This document shows, piece by piece, positions 45,925 through 54,899 of a stretch of 64,000 nt of DNA. The DNA is from Bacillus safensis FO-36b. Its GTDB lineage: Bacteria > Bacillota > Bacilli > Bacillales > Bacillaceae. The notes under the pieces are model-generated. The model did not search any database. It had not been told where the DNA came from and saw only the letters and a program-made list of their open reading frames with translations. Where the stretch lies: assembly GCF_000691165.1 (NCBI RefSeq), contig NZ_ASJD01000003.1, positions 372,001 through 436,000 of the forward strand, in the 5' to 3' direction. Each line of letters starts with the position of its first letter. The stretch's first letter is position 1. The position numbers and the translations under genes were made by a program.

Positions 45925-47694
45925 TTGAAACAAATCGACAAGGATTCAAAGCAGTTATGGCGTGTTTATTTATGGACACTTTCATTCTTAAAGCCTTATA
46001 CAGGTAAAGTGATTCTAGTTATTATGAGTGGTTTCGTTATTACCTTGAGCGAGCTCATCATACCTAAATTTATTCAATATTTTATTGAGACCATTTTGCC
46101 AGCAAAAGACTTTTCAAAAATGAATGGTTTATTGTTAGGACTGACTGGCTTAATTGTACTCGGTATTATACTGACAGCCGCACGAAATTTATGGCAAAGA
46201 AAATTAATTGAACAAGCCTCAAGAGATTCACAATTTGCTGCCTTCCAGCAAATCCGTCAACTTGGTTTCTCATACTACGAACAACATTCTGTTAGTGAAA
46301 CACTCTCCTTTGTTAACACACAGACACGAGCTGTACAAGAAATTTACAGACGATACTTCCCACAATTTATCAATCAGATATTATTTATCGCCATCTCACT
46401 TTACTTTATGATAAACATTTCTATTTTTCTCACACTAATCATCATTCCAAGTTTTATTCTCTACTATGTCTTTGGGCCATGGCTTGAAAAAAAGGCCACG
46501 ATCTACGGTAGACAAAGTGCAGAAGGTTTTCGCACGCTGCAAACAAAATTATACGAAAGTCTTGCTTCGATGGAAGAGCTTAGAATTTTAGGCTATATGA
46601 AATGGGATATGGAACGAATTCAAAAACTCCATGAAAAAGTGCGCCAAGATCATGAGAAAAATGTTTTTTTCGCCTATTTACGAGGAAGCAACCGCAGGCT
46701 GACTTATTATATTGGCGCTCTTGCCACTTTTGGTATTGGTATCCACCTTGTAAAGACTGGACAGCTAACGTCAGGTGGTTTTGTGGCATATATATTATAT
46801 TATTTTTCAGCGATGCATATGCTTACTTCCATTGTCACACTTTTAACAGAACAACGAATATTAACATTTCAAATTGAACCTTTATATCATTTTATGAAAA
46901 AAACACCTGATATTAGAGAGCCTCAGCAGCCGGTGTACCTTGATCATGTAGAAGGCGATATCGTGTTTCATGACGTCAGTTTTCATTATCCAAATCATCC
47001 TCCTTTATTAAAAGAGATGAATCTACATATTCGGAAGGGTGAAAAAGTAGCGCTTGTCGGTACAAGCGGCGGAGGGAAAACATCGCTTCTTAAGTTAATT
47101 GGACGCTTTTATGATCCCTCATCCGGGATGATTACAATGAATGGAGTTGATTTGCGCCGTTTACCTACTAGTCAAATAAGAGGTGCGATGGGATTTGTTT
47201 TTCAAGAAACGTTCTTATTTAATATGAGTGTAAAGGACAATATTCGTTTTGGAGATACAAGTCTTTCAGATCAACAGATCATTGAAGCCGCAAAAAAAGC
47301 AGACTGTGATTCATTTATAAGAGAGTTAGAAAATGGATACGATACCATACTCGGGGAAAGGGGATTAAAACTTTCCGGAGGGCAAAAGCAAAAAATAGCG
47401 ATTGCCAGGCTATTTGCTAAAAATCCAAGAGTTGTATTACTCGACGAAGCCACAGCATCTCTTGACAATGTCAGTGAGCAAAAAGTCCAGCATGCATTAC
47501 ACCAAACATTTAAGGAATCTACTGTCATTGCAGTTGCGCATCGTTTATCAACGGTCAGCCATTTTGACAGAATTATTTTTATAAAAGATGGTTGTGTGTT
47601 AGAAACTGGACCATTTCATGAATTGATGAGGAAAAAAGGGCATTTTTATCAATTGGCGTCTGACCGCTCAGAAAAGGAGGCAGGTGTAACATGA
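45925..47694 (+). CDS. ABC exporter half-transporter 1 (membrane + ATPase)
   Basis: A 589-residue type-IV ABC half-exporter: six membrane helices in the first 320 residues (VILVIMSGFVITLSELIIPKF and others) and an ATPase domain with Walker A GTSGGGKTS, Q-loop FVFQETFLFN, signature LSGGQKQKIAIAR, Walker B VVLLDEATASLD and switch His AHRLSTV. The frame is open back to ATG 45829, but that codon lies in the -35 box; TTG 45925, after GGTGATGGA, is the likely start. It overlaps the next gene by ATGA, so the two make a heterodimer. Probably exports the island's product. Confidence 0.9.
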   Translation: MKQIDKDSKQLWRVYLWTLSFLKPYTGKVILVIMSGFVITLSELIIPKFIQYFIETILPAKDFSKMNGLLLGLTGLIVLGIILTAARNLWQRKLIEQASRDSQFAAFQQIRQLGFSYYEQHSVSETLSFVNTQTRAVQEIYRRYFPQFINQILFIAISLYFMINISIFLTLIIIPSFILYYVFGPWLEKKATIYGRQSAEGFRTLQTKLYESLASMEELRILGYMKWDMERIQKLHEKVRQDHEKNVFFAYLRGSNRRLTYYIGALATFGIGIHLVKTGQLTSGGFVAYILYYFSAMHMLTSIVTLLTEQRILTFQIEPLYHFMKKTPDIREPQQPVYLDHVEGDIVFHDVSFHYPNHPPLLKEMNLHIRKGEKVALVGTSGGGKTSLLKLIGRFYDPSSGMITMNGVDLRRLPTSQIRGAMGFVFQETFLFNMSVKDNIRFGDTSLSDQQIIEAAKKADCDSFIRELENGYDTILGERGLKLSGGQKQKIAIARLFAKNPRVVLLDEATASLDNVSEQKVQHALHQTFKESTVIAVAHRLSTVSHFDRIIFIKDGCVLETGPFHELMRKKGHFYQLASDRSEKEAGVT

Positions 47695-49409
47695 GAAAAA
47701 ATTGGCTGTTTCTTTTGATCACAAGGCAAAAATGGATGCTCATCCTTGCTCTTTTACTCGTTTTGATTGAAGCAGCAGCTAATTTAGCCATGATAGGACT
47801 GCAAAAGTGGCTCATTGATGATGTTCTTTTGAATAGTGGTATCAGTCAACATTTCTCCCAGATCTTGATGCTGTTTGCCATTATATTTCTTGTATATGTT
47901 GTGATGTTTGTTGCCAGCCCATATGTGATGCATAAAAACTATCTGACCATCCATCATTCATTGCAGAAAATGATGTTAGATCAGCTTCAGCAAGTATCCA
48001 TGAGATCATATAAAACTCACCCAGTTAGTTTTTATTTACACAAACTTAATCAAGATGTAAAGACAGTTGCTGTTACGGCTGCTTTACATATACCGAAAAT
48101 TGTACAAACGATTTTTATGGCCATTGTTTTATCTATCATTTTGCTATCTGTGAGTTCTGTCTTATTTTTCTTGCTTCTCTTTGCAAGCGCTTGTTATTTT
48201 ATTGTCGGTAAAAAAATGGCGAAAACGGCAACAAACATAGCAAAAGATGTGCAGGAGAGAAGATCAGACCTATTCGTGCATGTAGAAGAAGGCATTTCTT
48301 CTACAAGGGAAGTTGTCGCATTCGATCGACGCAAGTGGGAAATCGGTTTGTATGAAAAGCTGTTTAACAAAATGATGGATCGTGTCATGAAGGAAGGTAA
48401 GTTTCAAAACAAGCTTCTTTTTTTAACAGAGCCATTGAAATGGTTTGGGATACTATCAGTTCTAGTGTTTGGCACATATCAAGTAGCAGCAGGAAACATG
48501 TCCATCGGTTTATTTGTCGTCATTTACCAATATGCATCTCAATTAATGAAGAGTTATCAAGAGTTATTCCAGTATGTATTTGAATTTTTCCAGCAGCGTG
48601 CATCTGTTCACCGAATCGCAGAAGTGCTGCAAATGGAAAACGAAGAAAAAGGAACAAAACGAATAGATGCTGTAGAAGACGTGGTGTTTGAAGATGTTTG
48701 CTTTTCTTATGAACAAACATCTAAAGGCGCTTTAGACGGCTTGAATCTTCATATTCCAAAGGGAAGGAAAGTGGCGATTGTTGGAGCGAGCGGCAGCGGG
48801 AAATCAACGATTTCAAAGCTTACACTTGGACTTTACCGGCCAGACAGCGGGGGAATTTTAGTGAATGGGGTTGATCTATCAGAGATCAATCCATCTCATT
48901 TATTAAAGCGAATAGCCGTTGTCCCGCAAGAGCCCTATTTTTTCCCAGACACGATACGCCTGAATTTAATCATGGGATTACATGATGTGACCGAAGAACA
49001 ACTTGAACAGGCTTGTGAAGTTGCACAAATTCTTTCCTTCATCAAAGGGCTTGAAAAAGGTTTTGACACAGTCATTGGAGAGAGGGGAATTTCCTTATCA
49101 GGAGGACAAAGACAGCGTTTAGCTATCGCCAGAGCGCTTTTAAAACAGGCTGATTTACTTATATTAGATGAGGCGACCTCCGCGCTAGATCGGCAGACAG
49201 AAAGGAAGGTTCAAAAAGGGATAGACGATGCCAAAGGAGGCGGCACCTTGCTTGTGATTGCACACAGATTATCGACCATACAAAATGCAGATTTAATCTA
49301 TGTACTTGAAGGCGGTGCTGTTCAAAGCTGCGGTACTCATGAGGAGCTGATGGAAGCCTCCTCGCATTACCGCTCTTTATTTATGGCCCAGGTAATTACA
49401 GCGTCTTAG
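47691..49409 (+). CDS. ABC exporter half-transporter 2 (membrane + ATPase)
   Basis: A 572-residue partner of the preceding gene, with the same six-helix plus ATPase layout. Motifs: Walker A GASGSGKST, Q-loop VVPQEPYFFPDTIRLN, signature LSGGQRQRLAIARALL, Walker B LLILDEATSALD, switch AHRLSTI. Here the ATPase site is canonical, while the partner has GTSGGGKTS, so one site may be weaker, as in many heterodimeric drug exporters. Its last 14 bases overlap the end of the convergent carrier-protein gene on the minus strand. Confidence 0.93.
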   Translation: MRKNWLFLLITRQKWMLILALLLVLIEAAANLAMIGLQKWLIDDVLLNSGISQHFSQILMLFAIIFLVYVVMFVASPYVMHKNYLTIHHSLQKMMLDQLQQVSMRSYKTHPVSFYLHKLNQDVKTVAVTAALHIPKIVQTIFMAIVLSIILLSVSSVLFFLLLFASACYFIVGKKMAKTATNIAKDVQERRSDLFVHVEEGISSTREVVAFDRRKWEIGLYEKLFNKMMDRVMKEGKFQNKLLFLTEPLKWFGILSVLVFGTYQVAAGNMSIGLFVVIYQYASQLMKSYQELFQYVFEFFQQRASVHRIAEVLQMENEEKGTKRIDAVEDVVFEDVCFSYEQTSKGALDGLNLHIPKGRKVAIVGASGSGKSTISKLTLGLYRPDSGGILVNGVDLSEINPSHLLKRIAVVPQEPYFFPDTIRLNLIMGLHDVTEEQLEQACEVAQILSFIKGLEKGFDTVIGERGISLSGGQRQRLAIARALLKQADLLILDEATSALDRQTERKVQKGIDDAKGGGTLLVIAHRLSTIQNADLIYVLEGGAVQSCGTHEELMEASSHYRSLFMAQVITAS

Positions 49410-49656
49410 TCAGTTTGTTTTTAACTAAAGTGAAGAGTCGTTCTAAGGTGCGGAAGTGGTCAGGGTGTAATTCTTCGTCTTCAAAGGCAATATGAAAGGT
49501 GTCTTCTAATGAAATAACAAAAGAGACGATTTGGACAGAATTTAATCCTAAAGCTTTTAAACTATCATCTCGGCTTGGCTGCTCATTGAGAGACAACTTA
49601 TTCATGACAAGCTGGACAATTTTTTCTTCAACTTCAGTTATTGTCAGTTCATTCAT
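49396..49656 (-). CDS. Stand-alone carrier protein 2
   Basis: An 86-residue carrier protein beginning MNELTITEVEEKIVQLVMNKL. The attachment site reads KALGLNSVQIVSFVISLEDTF: the Ser is kept, but the preceding Asp is Asn (GLNS instead of GLDS). The second half (FHIAFEDEELHPDHFRTLERLF) aligns with carrier protein 1 (FADEELLTEHFSTINKIV), so the two are paralogues. ATG 49656 follows AAAGGAG; longer frames upstream have no site. It lies antisense between the exporter and the kinase block, with its 3' end overlapping the exporter gene. Confidence 0.87.
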   Translation of the reverse strand: MNELTITEVEEKIVQLVMNKLSLNEQPSRDDSLKALGLNSVQIVSFVISLEDTFHIAFEDEELHPDHFRTLERLFTLVKNKLTKTL

Positions 49657-49757
49657 GTCGCGGCTCCTTTCTAAGAGATTGATATATGTTACATTTTGGT
49701 TGATTAAGGAAAAAAATGCAATTGTTTTTATAAATCTATCATAAGGGGTGGCATTCA

Positions 49758-50771
49758 TTGTCATATGTAAGCTATCAAAAAAATGATGTTCGTGTCGTAT
49801 TAGGTGCAGATGAATCAGTTCAGAATTTAGTGATAAGTAAAGTGCATCCATATATTGACTGCAGCAAAATAACAGAAAAACATGAAGGTGACGTTTGGAC
49901 GATTTTAACCAGTAAATATGCACAAGAAATTCAAAAAGAAATACCTCTTGAAGAAGTCTTTTACCAAACGAAGATGGAGCCCCGCTGCCGCTACTTGTAT
50001 GACGGAGAGAAAAAAATCATTGTGATAGATGAACCAAAAGATATCAGATGGACAGCCCAGCATGCGCTTCGGTTAATAAGAGTTTTGCTTCGCCTTTTGT
50101 GTTATCAGGATGGACTCATCTATTTGCATGGGGGCATGATGGAGATGAATCAAAAGGGAATTGCCCTAGTGGGCGGATCAAGGGCAGGGAAAACGTCCAC
50201 CATCTTATCCTTATTATCATTAACCGATGCTCGATATATCACAAACGATGATATAGGTGTTTCATATACGAACACCGAGTACACAGGAACTGGCTGGCCG
50301 AGATCTATGAGTATTCGGAAAGATTCGTTTGAAGCCATTGAAAAGCTGGGTACCCCATACAGACTCCAAACATCGAGTCATCCATTTAACGAGGATGATA
50401 AAAGCTATCATTTTGTATATCCAGAGGAGCTAGAAAAATGGTTTTCACGTGAAGTCAAAACAATGGGGAAAATCGATGTGATTGTATTTCCTGAATTTTT
50501 ACCACACGGGCAAACTGGGGCAGAACTTTCGAAAATGACTCCGCAGGAAGCAGCGGAACGTTTGAAGCAGCATGCAGTCATTAATCCTGGAAGACATAAT
50601 GAATTCTTATTACCATATTTCACATTGCCAACACCCGAAGAGCTAGAACCATTCCTTAACGCACTAGCGGAAAAGGTGCCCTGTTACTCATTAAAACAGG
50701 CATTTACTTCTTTAGAGAAAGGCACTGTCCTCATTCAAGAGCTTCTTGAGCAATCCGACATTGTCGTGTAA
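49758..50771 (+). CDS. HPr kinase-like P-loop protein 1
   Basis: A 337-residue protein. After a beta-rich N-terminal part (1-110), the C-terminal half follows the HprK catalytic fold: YLHGGMM (the position of the usual LHASAV strand), P-loop GGSRAGKTS at about 139-147 with Lys145, and YITNDDIGVSYTN with the tandem Asp of HprK-like kinases. It lacks the HprK C-terminal capsule signature, so HPr is not its target. Related HprK-like kinases phosphorylate RiPP (lasso) peptides. TTG start after AAGGGGTGG. It opens a four-gene run with CYTH, nucleotidyltransferase and a second HprK-like gene. Confidence 0.82.
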   Translation: MSYVSYQKNDVRVVLGADESVQNLVISKVHPYIDCSKITEKHEGDVWTILTSKYAQEIQKEIPLEEVFYQTKMEPRCRYLYDGEKKIIVIDEPKDIRWTAQHALRLIRVLLRLLCYQDGLIYLHGGMMEMNQKGIALVGGSRAGKTSTILSLLSLTDARYITNDDIGVSYTNTEYTGTGWPRSMSIRKDSFEAIEKLGTPYRLQTSSHPFNEDDKSYHFVYPEELEKWFSREVKTMGKIDVIVFPEFLPHGQTGAELSKMTPQEAAERLKQHAVINPGRHNEFLLPYFTLPTPEELEPFLNALAEKVPCYSLKQAFTSLEKGTVLIQELLEQSDIVV

Positions 50772-50790
50772 GACTTTTTGGAGGTGAATT

Positions 50791-51369
50791 ATGGTTGAGC
50801 AGGAGTACAAATATTTGTTGTCACAAACAGATTTTCAGCACATATATGACATGTTCATTCAATATCATACACCTACTTATGTTCTTAATTTCAATTACTA
50901 TTACGACACACCAGATTTTTTATTAAAACGATTTGGTTATACCGTACGTATCCGTCAAATCAGCGGCAAACTAACACTTGAAATCAAATGCCCCAGTCAA
51001 ACGTCTGGCTATAAAAGAGTAAGAGAAGAAACGTCATTACCTATTGAGGAGTTACCGCAAAAACTAGATGTACAGAACATCATGACGTCTTTACCAATTA
51101 CAATCACTCAACAGCCAGAATTGTTAGGGCTATTGGTCACTGAGCGAACAACCTTTTACATTGAGAAAGGCATTAAAATCGATTTGGATCAAAGCAGCTA
51201 TCTTGGCATCACAGATTATGAACTGGAAATTGAATATGACAGTGAAAAAGCATATGAGGCAGATCAATTGTTTCATACATTAACTGATGATTTGGACATG
51301 CCAGCCAATCGAAAAGGAAAGCGCTCTCGATTTATCACTAGATTTCAATCGTTTTACGGGAAGGAGTAG
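50791..51369 (+). CDS. CYTH-domain (triphosphate tunnel) protein
   Basis: A 192-residue protein with the CYTH signature near the N-terminus (EQEYKYLL, an ExExK type motif), basic/acidic alternation typical of tunnel strands (YTVRIRQISGKLTLEIKCP, YKRVREETSLP) and ITDYELEIEYDSEKAYEAD near the end. CYTH proteins hydrolyse triphosphates (tripolyphosphate, thiamine triphosphate) or cyclise ATP. Lying between two kinases and a nucleotidyltransferase, it could act on a polyphosphorylated intermediate (inference). TGGAGGTGA precedes the ATG. Confidence 0.85.
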   Translation: MVEQEYKYLLSQTDFQHIYDMFIQYHTPTYVLNFNYYYDTPDFLLKRFGYTVRIRQISGKLTLEIKCPSQTSGYKRVREETSLPIEELPQKLDVQNIMTSLPITITQQPELLGLLVTERTTFYIEKGIKIDLDQSSYLGITDYELEIEYDSEKAYEADQLFHTLTDDLDMPANRKGKRSRFITRFQSFYGKE

Positions 51370-51375
51370 TCAAAC

Positions 51376-52521
51376 ATGCAGGCTGTTTTGGATCAATCCA
51401 CTCTCTCAAATGAGCAGAGGCTGTTATTACTTAGCTCACGTATTCAATTAAATGAACAAGAAGAAGAGTCTATTAGAGCTCTATTGAAAGATGGCATCGA
51501 TATGCCTAAATTAATTGGACTGGCATCAAGACATAAGGTGCTTCAGCTGATGACGCCTCATTTAATTCGCCTTGATGATGAAAAAAACATTACGACGACA
51601 TACAAATTTTTGCTTCACTATCACTATATAGGGAATCGTCAAAAAAATGTGGAGAGATTCAAGGAATTCAAACGTCTTTTACAAACATTCCGAAATGCAA
51701 AGCTAAAAGCGGTCCCCCTTAAAGGCGCCATTTTAACCCCGCTTGTGTACCAAGATTATGGACTGCGAATGATGTCAGACCTTGATTTCTTAATTCATCC
51801 AGATGACCGGAAGAATGCCTCTTCATTGCTCAAGAAGGAAGGGTTTATCATCGGGAAATATGACTGGGCTGCCGATCAGGAAATACCGATTGAAAGAGAA
51901 GAAGAAATGATGTGGAGAATAAATGCCGGGAATCTTTATTCACATATTAAACGAAGCGGAGAAGATTTTTTGAAGGTACACCGGGTCGATTTCTCTTATG
52001 ATGTTGAGCTGAAAAAAAACTACGAAGCAACAAATGCCTTGCTGGATGCTGCTGAAGAAAAGCCCTTTTTTCAAACAGATGTCTATTTGCTTCAGCCGTT
52101 AGATTTTCTTATCCATCTTGCCTTCCATCTATATAAGGAGGCAACAAACGTACAGTATGTCTACTTACATGCAGATCTTAATTTGATTAAGTTTTGTGAT
52201 GTAAGGGAGTACGTCATGTTTGCTGAAGAGCAAAATCAGCTTGATTGGCATGCTTTGCAAGAAAGAGCGAAGGAATTAGGGGCCGAGAAAGCACTTTTTT
52301 ACACGTTTACGTTTTTAGATTTACTGTACCAAACGAACTATATTGACGAATTGAAGCAGCTAGACATGAGTGACCAATCATTCTTAGAAGCCTATGGAGA
52401 GAATGATTTCGGTTCTTCGAAAATATGGAAAAAATCCTTTATTGAACGTTTTTTCAGCTTGGATAATCGCAATGAGCTTGAAGAGGAACCAGCCATACAG
52501 CTATTTCCTGAAAGGCAATAG
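51376..52521 (+). CDS. Nucleotidyltransferase family protein (PF14907-like)
   Basis: A 381-residue protein. Residues 100-145 carry the nucleotidyltransferase pattern of the PF14907 family: KLKAVPLKGAILTPLVYQD, then GLRMMSDLDFLIHPDD with the metal-binding Asp pair; the remaining two thirds are helical. In lasso peptide clusters such genes accompany HprK-like kinases and modify phosphorylated peptides. No lasso cyclase or peptidase gene is seen here, so the substrate is open. It starts 6 bases after the CYTH stop, with GGAAGGAG. Confidence 0.82.
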   Translation: MQAVLDQSTLSNEQRLLLLSSRIQLNEQEEESIRALLKDGIDMPKLIGLASRHKVLQLMTPHLIRLDDEKNITTTYKFLLHYHYIGNRQKNVERFKEFKRLLQTFRNAKLKAVPLKGAILTPLVYQDYGLRMMSDLDFLIHPDDRKNASSLLKKEGFIIGKYDWAADQEIPIEREEEMMWRINAGNLYSHIKRSGEDFLKVHRVDFSYDVELKKNYEATNALLDAAEEKPFFQTDVYLLQPLDFLIHLAFHLYKEATNVQYVYLHADLNLIKFCDVREYVMFAEEQNQLDWHALQERAKELGAEKALFYTFTFLDLLYQTNYIDELKQLDMSDQSFLEAYGENDFGSSKIWKKSFIERFFSLDNRNELEEEPAIQLFPERQ

Positions 52522-52544
52522 CAAATTGAAGGGGAGGATTCTAT

Positions 52545-53714
52545 ATGGATATAAAAGCGTTTTTTGAAAAGTCGAAGACCGATTTTCCTTATGAAAAATC
52601 ATTTGTGTTTGCAGGTATTCATTTTCATATTCTATCTATGGAATTGCTGGCGGTTGAAGATATTGAACATTATATCCCAAAAGAATTGGATCGCCGCGAG
52701 GGGGATATCCCATCACAGATTGAAATACGGTTTATCATTGATCCGGAGCTTGAACAGTCTATTCGCAGTGTTTGCTTTCAAAAGGGTGAAACCATTACTG
52801 CAAAAAGGAAGTTTACTTACAAACGATTAACATTAGACGATCAAGTATTATTTGCCTCACATGAAGGTGACGAACCGCACAGTGTGGCGGTCAATAACGG
52901 GCGTTATGCTGTGATTGGAAAAAACAATAATGAGTCTGCGATACGCTGTCCACTGCGAATTGTTCGAGAGATTGCCCTTAGAACATTAGAAAATCAAGGC
53001 GGATGCTTTACGCATGCAGCAGCTGTCTCTTTTGAAGATGGCCAAAAAGGAGCGCTCATTATCGGCGATAAAGGTGCCGGGAAGTCAACCACTATGTGGC
53101 AGTTTTTGCATCATGGAGGAGCAGATTTTATTACAAACGATCGTTCCATTTCAGTGCTTGAAGATCAGGAACTTATTGTGTATGGATGGCCGATGTGCTT
53201 GGCGCTTGGAGTAGGAACTGTCCAAGCCACCACAAATATACAGGAACTGAAAAACAAAAAATTCAGCCGGTCTCAAGATAAAAGATTATGGGATGAAACG
53301 ATATCAACAGAGGAAGAGGCAAAAGAAAAATGGGCGAGCGGCTGTAAGTTTGAAATTACACCAAAAGAAGCTGCTGAAATGACAGGAACAACGATTAGAA
53401 GCTCTACGAAAGTAGATATGGTAATTTTTCCTTCACTTAAAATAGGTTCGGGTGAGATTAGGCTTGTGCCGGTAAAAAAAGATGATCAAAGAGCAAAAGA
53501 AATTATGGCAGCAAATATAAGAGAACCGGAAGATCCCGACTATTTAAAAGGCTGGCTCGGACTTCGACAAGTGTCAGATACCTTTCTAGAGCAAAAGGCA
53601 TCTGAGCTTATCCATCACTTGTTTAACATGCCATGCTTTTATTTAGAGGGTGATCCACGTTATCTGCAAGAAGCAATTCCAGATCTGTTAAACAAAAAAG
53701 TCAGTTCGATTTAA
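52545..53714 (+). CDS. HPr kinase-like P-loop protein 2
   Basis: A 389-residue protein with the same general plan as the protein at 49758 but weak direct similarity. The N-terminal part is about 140 residues; then CFTHAAAVSFEDG (LHASAV-like strand), P-loop IIGDKGAGKSTTMW, and FITNDRSISV where the second Asp of the DD pair is Arg. The long tail includes RLVPVKKDDQRAKEI. Loss of the second Asp suggests altered activity compared with copy 1. GAAGGGGAGG precedes the ATG. Its stop overlaps the convergent serine hydrolase gene. Confidence 0.8.
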   Translation: MDIKAFFEKSKTDFPYEKSFVFAGIHFHILSMELLAVEDIEHYIPKELDRREGDIPSQIEIRFIIDPELEQSIRSVCFQKGETITAKRKFTYKRLTLDDQVLFASHEGDEPHSVAVNNGRYAVIGKNNNESAIRCPLRIVREIALRTLENQGGCFTHAAAVSFEDGQKGALIIGDKGAGKSTTMWQFLHHGGADFITNDRSISVLEDQELIVYGWPMCLALGVGTVQATTNIQELKNKKFSRSQDKRLWDETISTEEEAKEKWASGCKFEITPKEAAEMTGTTIRSSTKVDMVIFPSLKIGSGEIRLVPVKKDDQRAKEIMAANIREPEDPDYLKGWLGLRQVSDTFLEQKASELIHHLFNMPCFYLEGDPRYLQEAIPDLLNKKVSSI

Positions 53715-54793
53715 AGAGACGATTGTCTAAACATTCGTTTGAGCCGGTCTTCACGTTTTTTCATTTGCTTGTGATCTGCTGGCAGCAAAATTTGAAAGAG
53801 CATTTCGGCAATTGGCCGTGCGAGCCTTTCGTCAGAGTTCATTAGAATGCACACACCTAATTTTGTCTTGGGAATGAATCCAATATAGGAGGTGAACCCT
53901 TTAATTTCTCCGCTATGTTCAGCTAAGGTGCATCCGTTAAAAGGTCTCAAAAACCATGAAAGACCGGCACCTCTGCTGAAATCTTCTTCAACCATAACGG
54001 GGCTTTGCATTTCTTTTAGCGAATGCTGTTGAAGCACGCTGTTTGCACCGTATTGAGCTTGAATGAATTGAATCAGATCTTCTGCTGTGGAGATTAGTCC
54101 GCTTGAACCGTCCTCCCAAGATGGTGTTTCAGCACTTGGATAGGATACGCCGGACAGGCCTGAGGAAGAAACTGTATACCCTTTGGCTGTGGATGCTGTT
54201 TCAATAAATCCAGTTTGCTTCAAGTCGAGCGGTTTTAGTATGTGGGTATGCACTAATTCTCTATATGGCTGATGACTCACTTTTTCTAGCACTTTACTTA
54301 ATATAGAGTAGCCAAGACTGGAATAATTGATGATAGACCAAGGCGGTGTGAAAATAGTGAGTATTTCAATACACTGAGCTAGCGTCATATCTCGTAAATG
54401 AACGGCTTTGTCGAGTGCTTTGGGCAGGCCTGAGATATGAGAGGCAATCATTCGGAAAGTGAGTGGAATTGGTTCAGACAAGTGACTTTTTATGAAAGAA
54501 AGTAGTGGTTCGTAAGTATGAATGGGTTCATCGAGTTGAATGAATCCTTCCTCTCGCAATTTCATCATAACCATTGCAGTAAAAGGCTTAGTCACAGAAC
54601 CAATTCGAAAGGTTGTGTCTTTTGTAACAGGGGTGCCGCTTTCAATATCAGCGAGGCCTTCATGCCACGACCAAATGTGCTCATCTTCATGAGAAATACA
54701 AATGGAACAGCCGGGAATTTGATGTTGTTCCAATAATTCCCTAATATTAGTGGTTGTATCTTGCAGACGCTGCAGGATCGATTCATTGATCAA
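53711..54793 (-). CDS. Serine hydrolase of the beta-lactamase class C / penicillin-binding-like family
   Basis: A 360-residue cytoplasmic-looking protein (no signal peptide) with the nucleophile motif GSVTKPFTAMV (SxxK), INYSSLGYSIL at the place of YxN (here YSS, an unusual third residue), and HSGEIKGF in place of KTG. Family members act as esterases, D-aminopeptidases, amidohydrolases or transacylases. It could hydrolyse or transfer an acyl group in the pathway. The TTG at 54793 follows GAGGTG; ATG 54811 overlaps that site. It is antisense to its neighbours and convergent with the HprK-like gene 2. Confidence 0.82.
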   Translation of the reverse strand: MINESILQRLQDTTTNIRELLEQHQIPGCSICISHEDEHIWSWHEGLADIESGTPVTKDTTFRIGSVTKPFTAMVMMKLREEGFIQLDEPIHTYEPLLSFIKSHLSEPIPLTFRMIASHISGLPKALDKAVHLRDMTLAQCIEILTIFTPPWSIINYSSLGYSILSKVLEKVSHQPYRELVHTHILKPLDLKQTGFIETASTAKGYTVSSSGLSGVSYPSAETPSWEDGSSGLISTAEDLIQFIQAQYGANSVLQQHSLKEMQSPVMVEEDFSRGAGLSWFLRPFNGCTLAEHSGEIKGFTSYIGFIPKTKLGVCILMNSDERLARPIAEMLFQILLPADHKQMKKREDRLKRMFRQSSL

Positions 54794-54899
54794 AATAGAC
54801 ACCTCTTTCATACAGAATATATATATATTACCAAATGTTTCATGTTGTTTTAAGATGAACGATCAATATTTTTATATTTTAAAAGAGAGCGGGCGATAG

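Noticed and set aside
49657-49923. N-terminal extension of carrier protein 2 to 175 residues
   Set aside because: The extension runs antisense through the start of the HprK-like gene 1, and ATG 49656 has a clear AAAGGAG site giving a normal carrier-protein length.
49758-53714. Lasso peptide biosynthetic cluster
   Set aside because: The kinase and nucleotidyltransferase resemble lasso tailoring genes, but no asparagine-synthetase-like cyclase, PqqD-like or peptidase gene, nor a precursor, is visible in the window.
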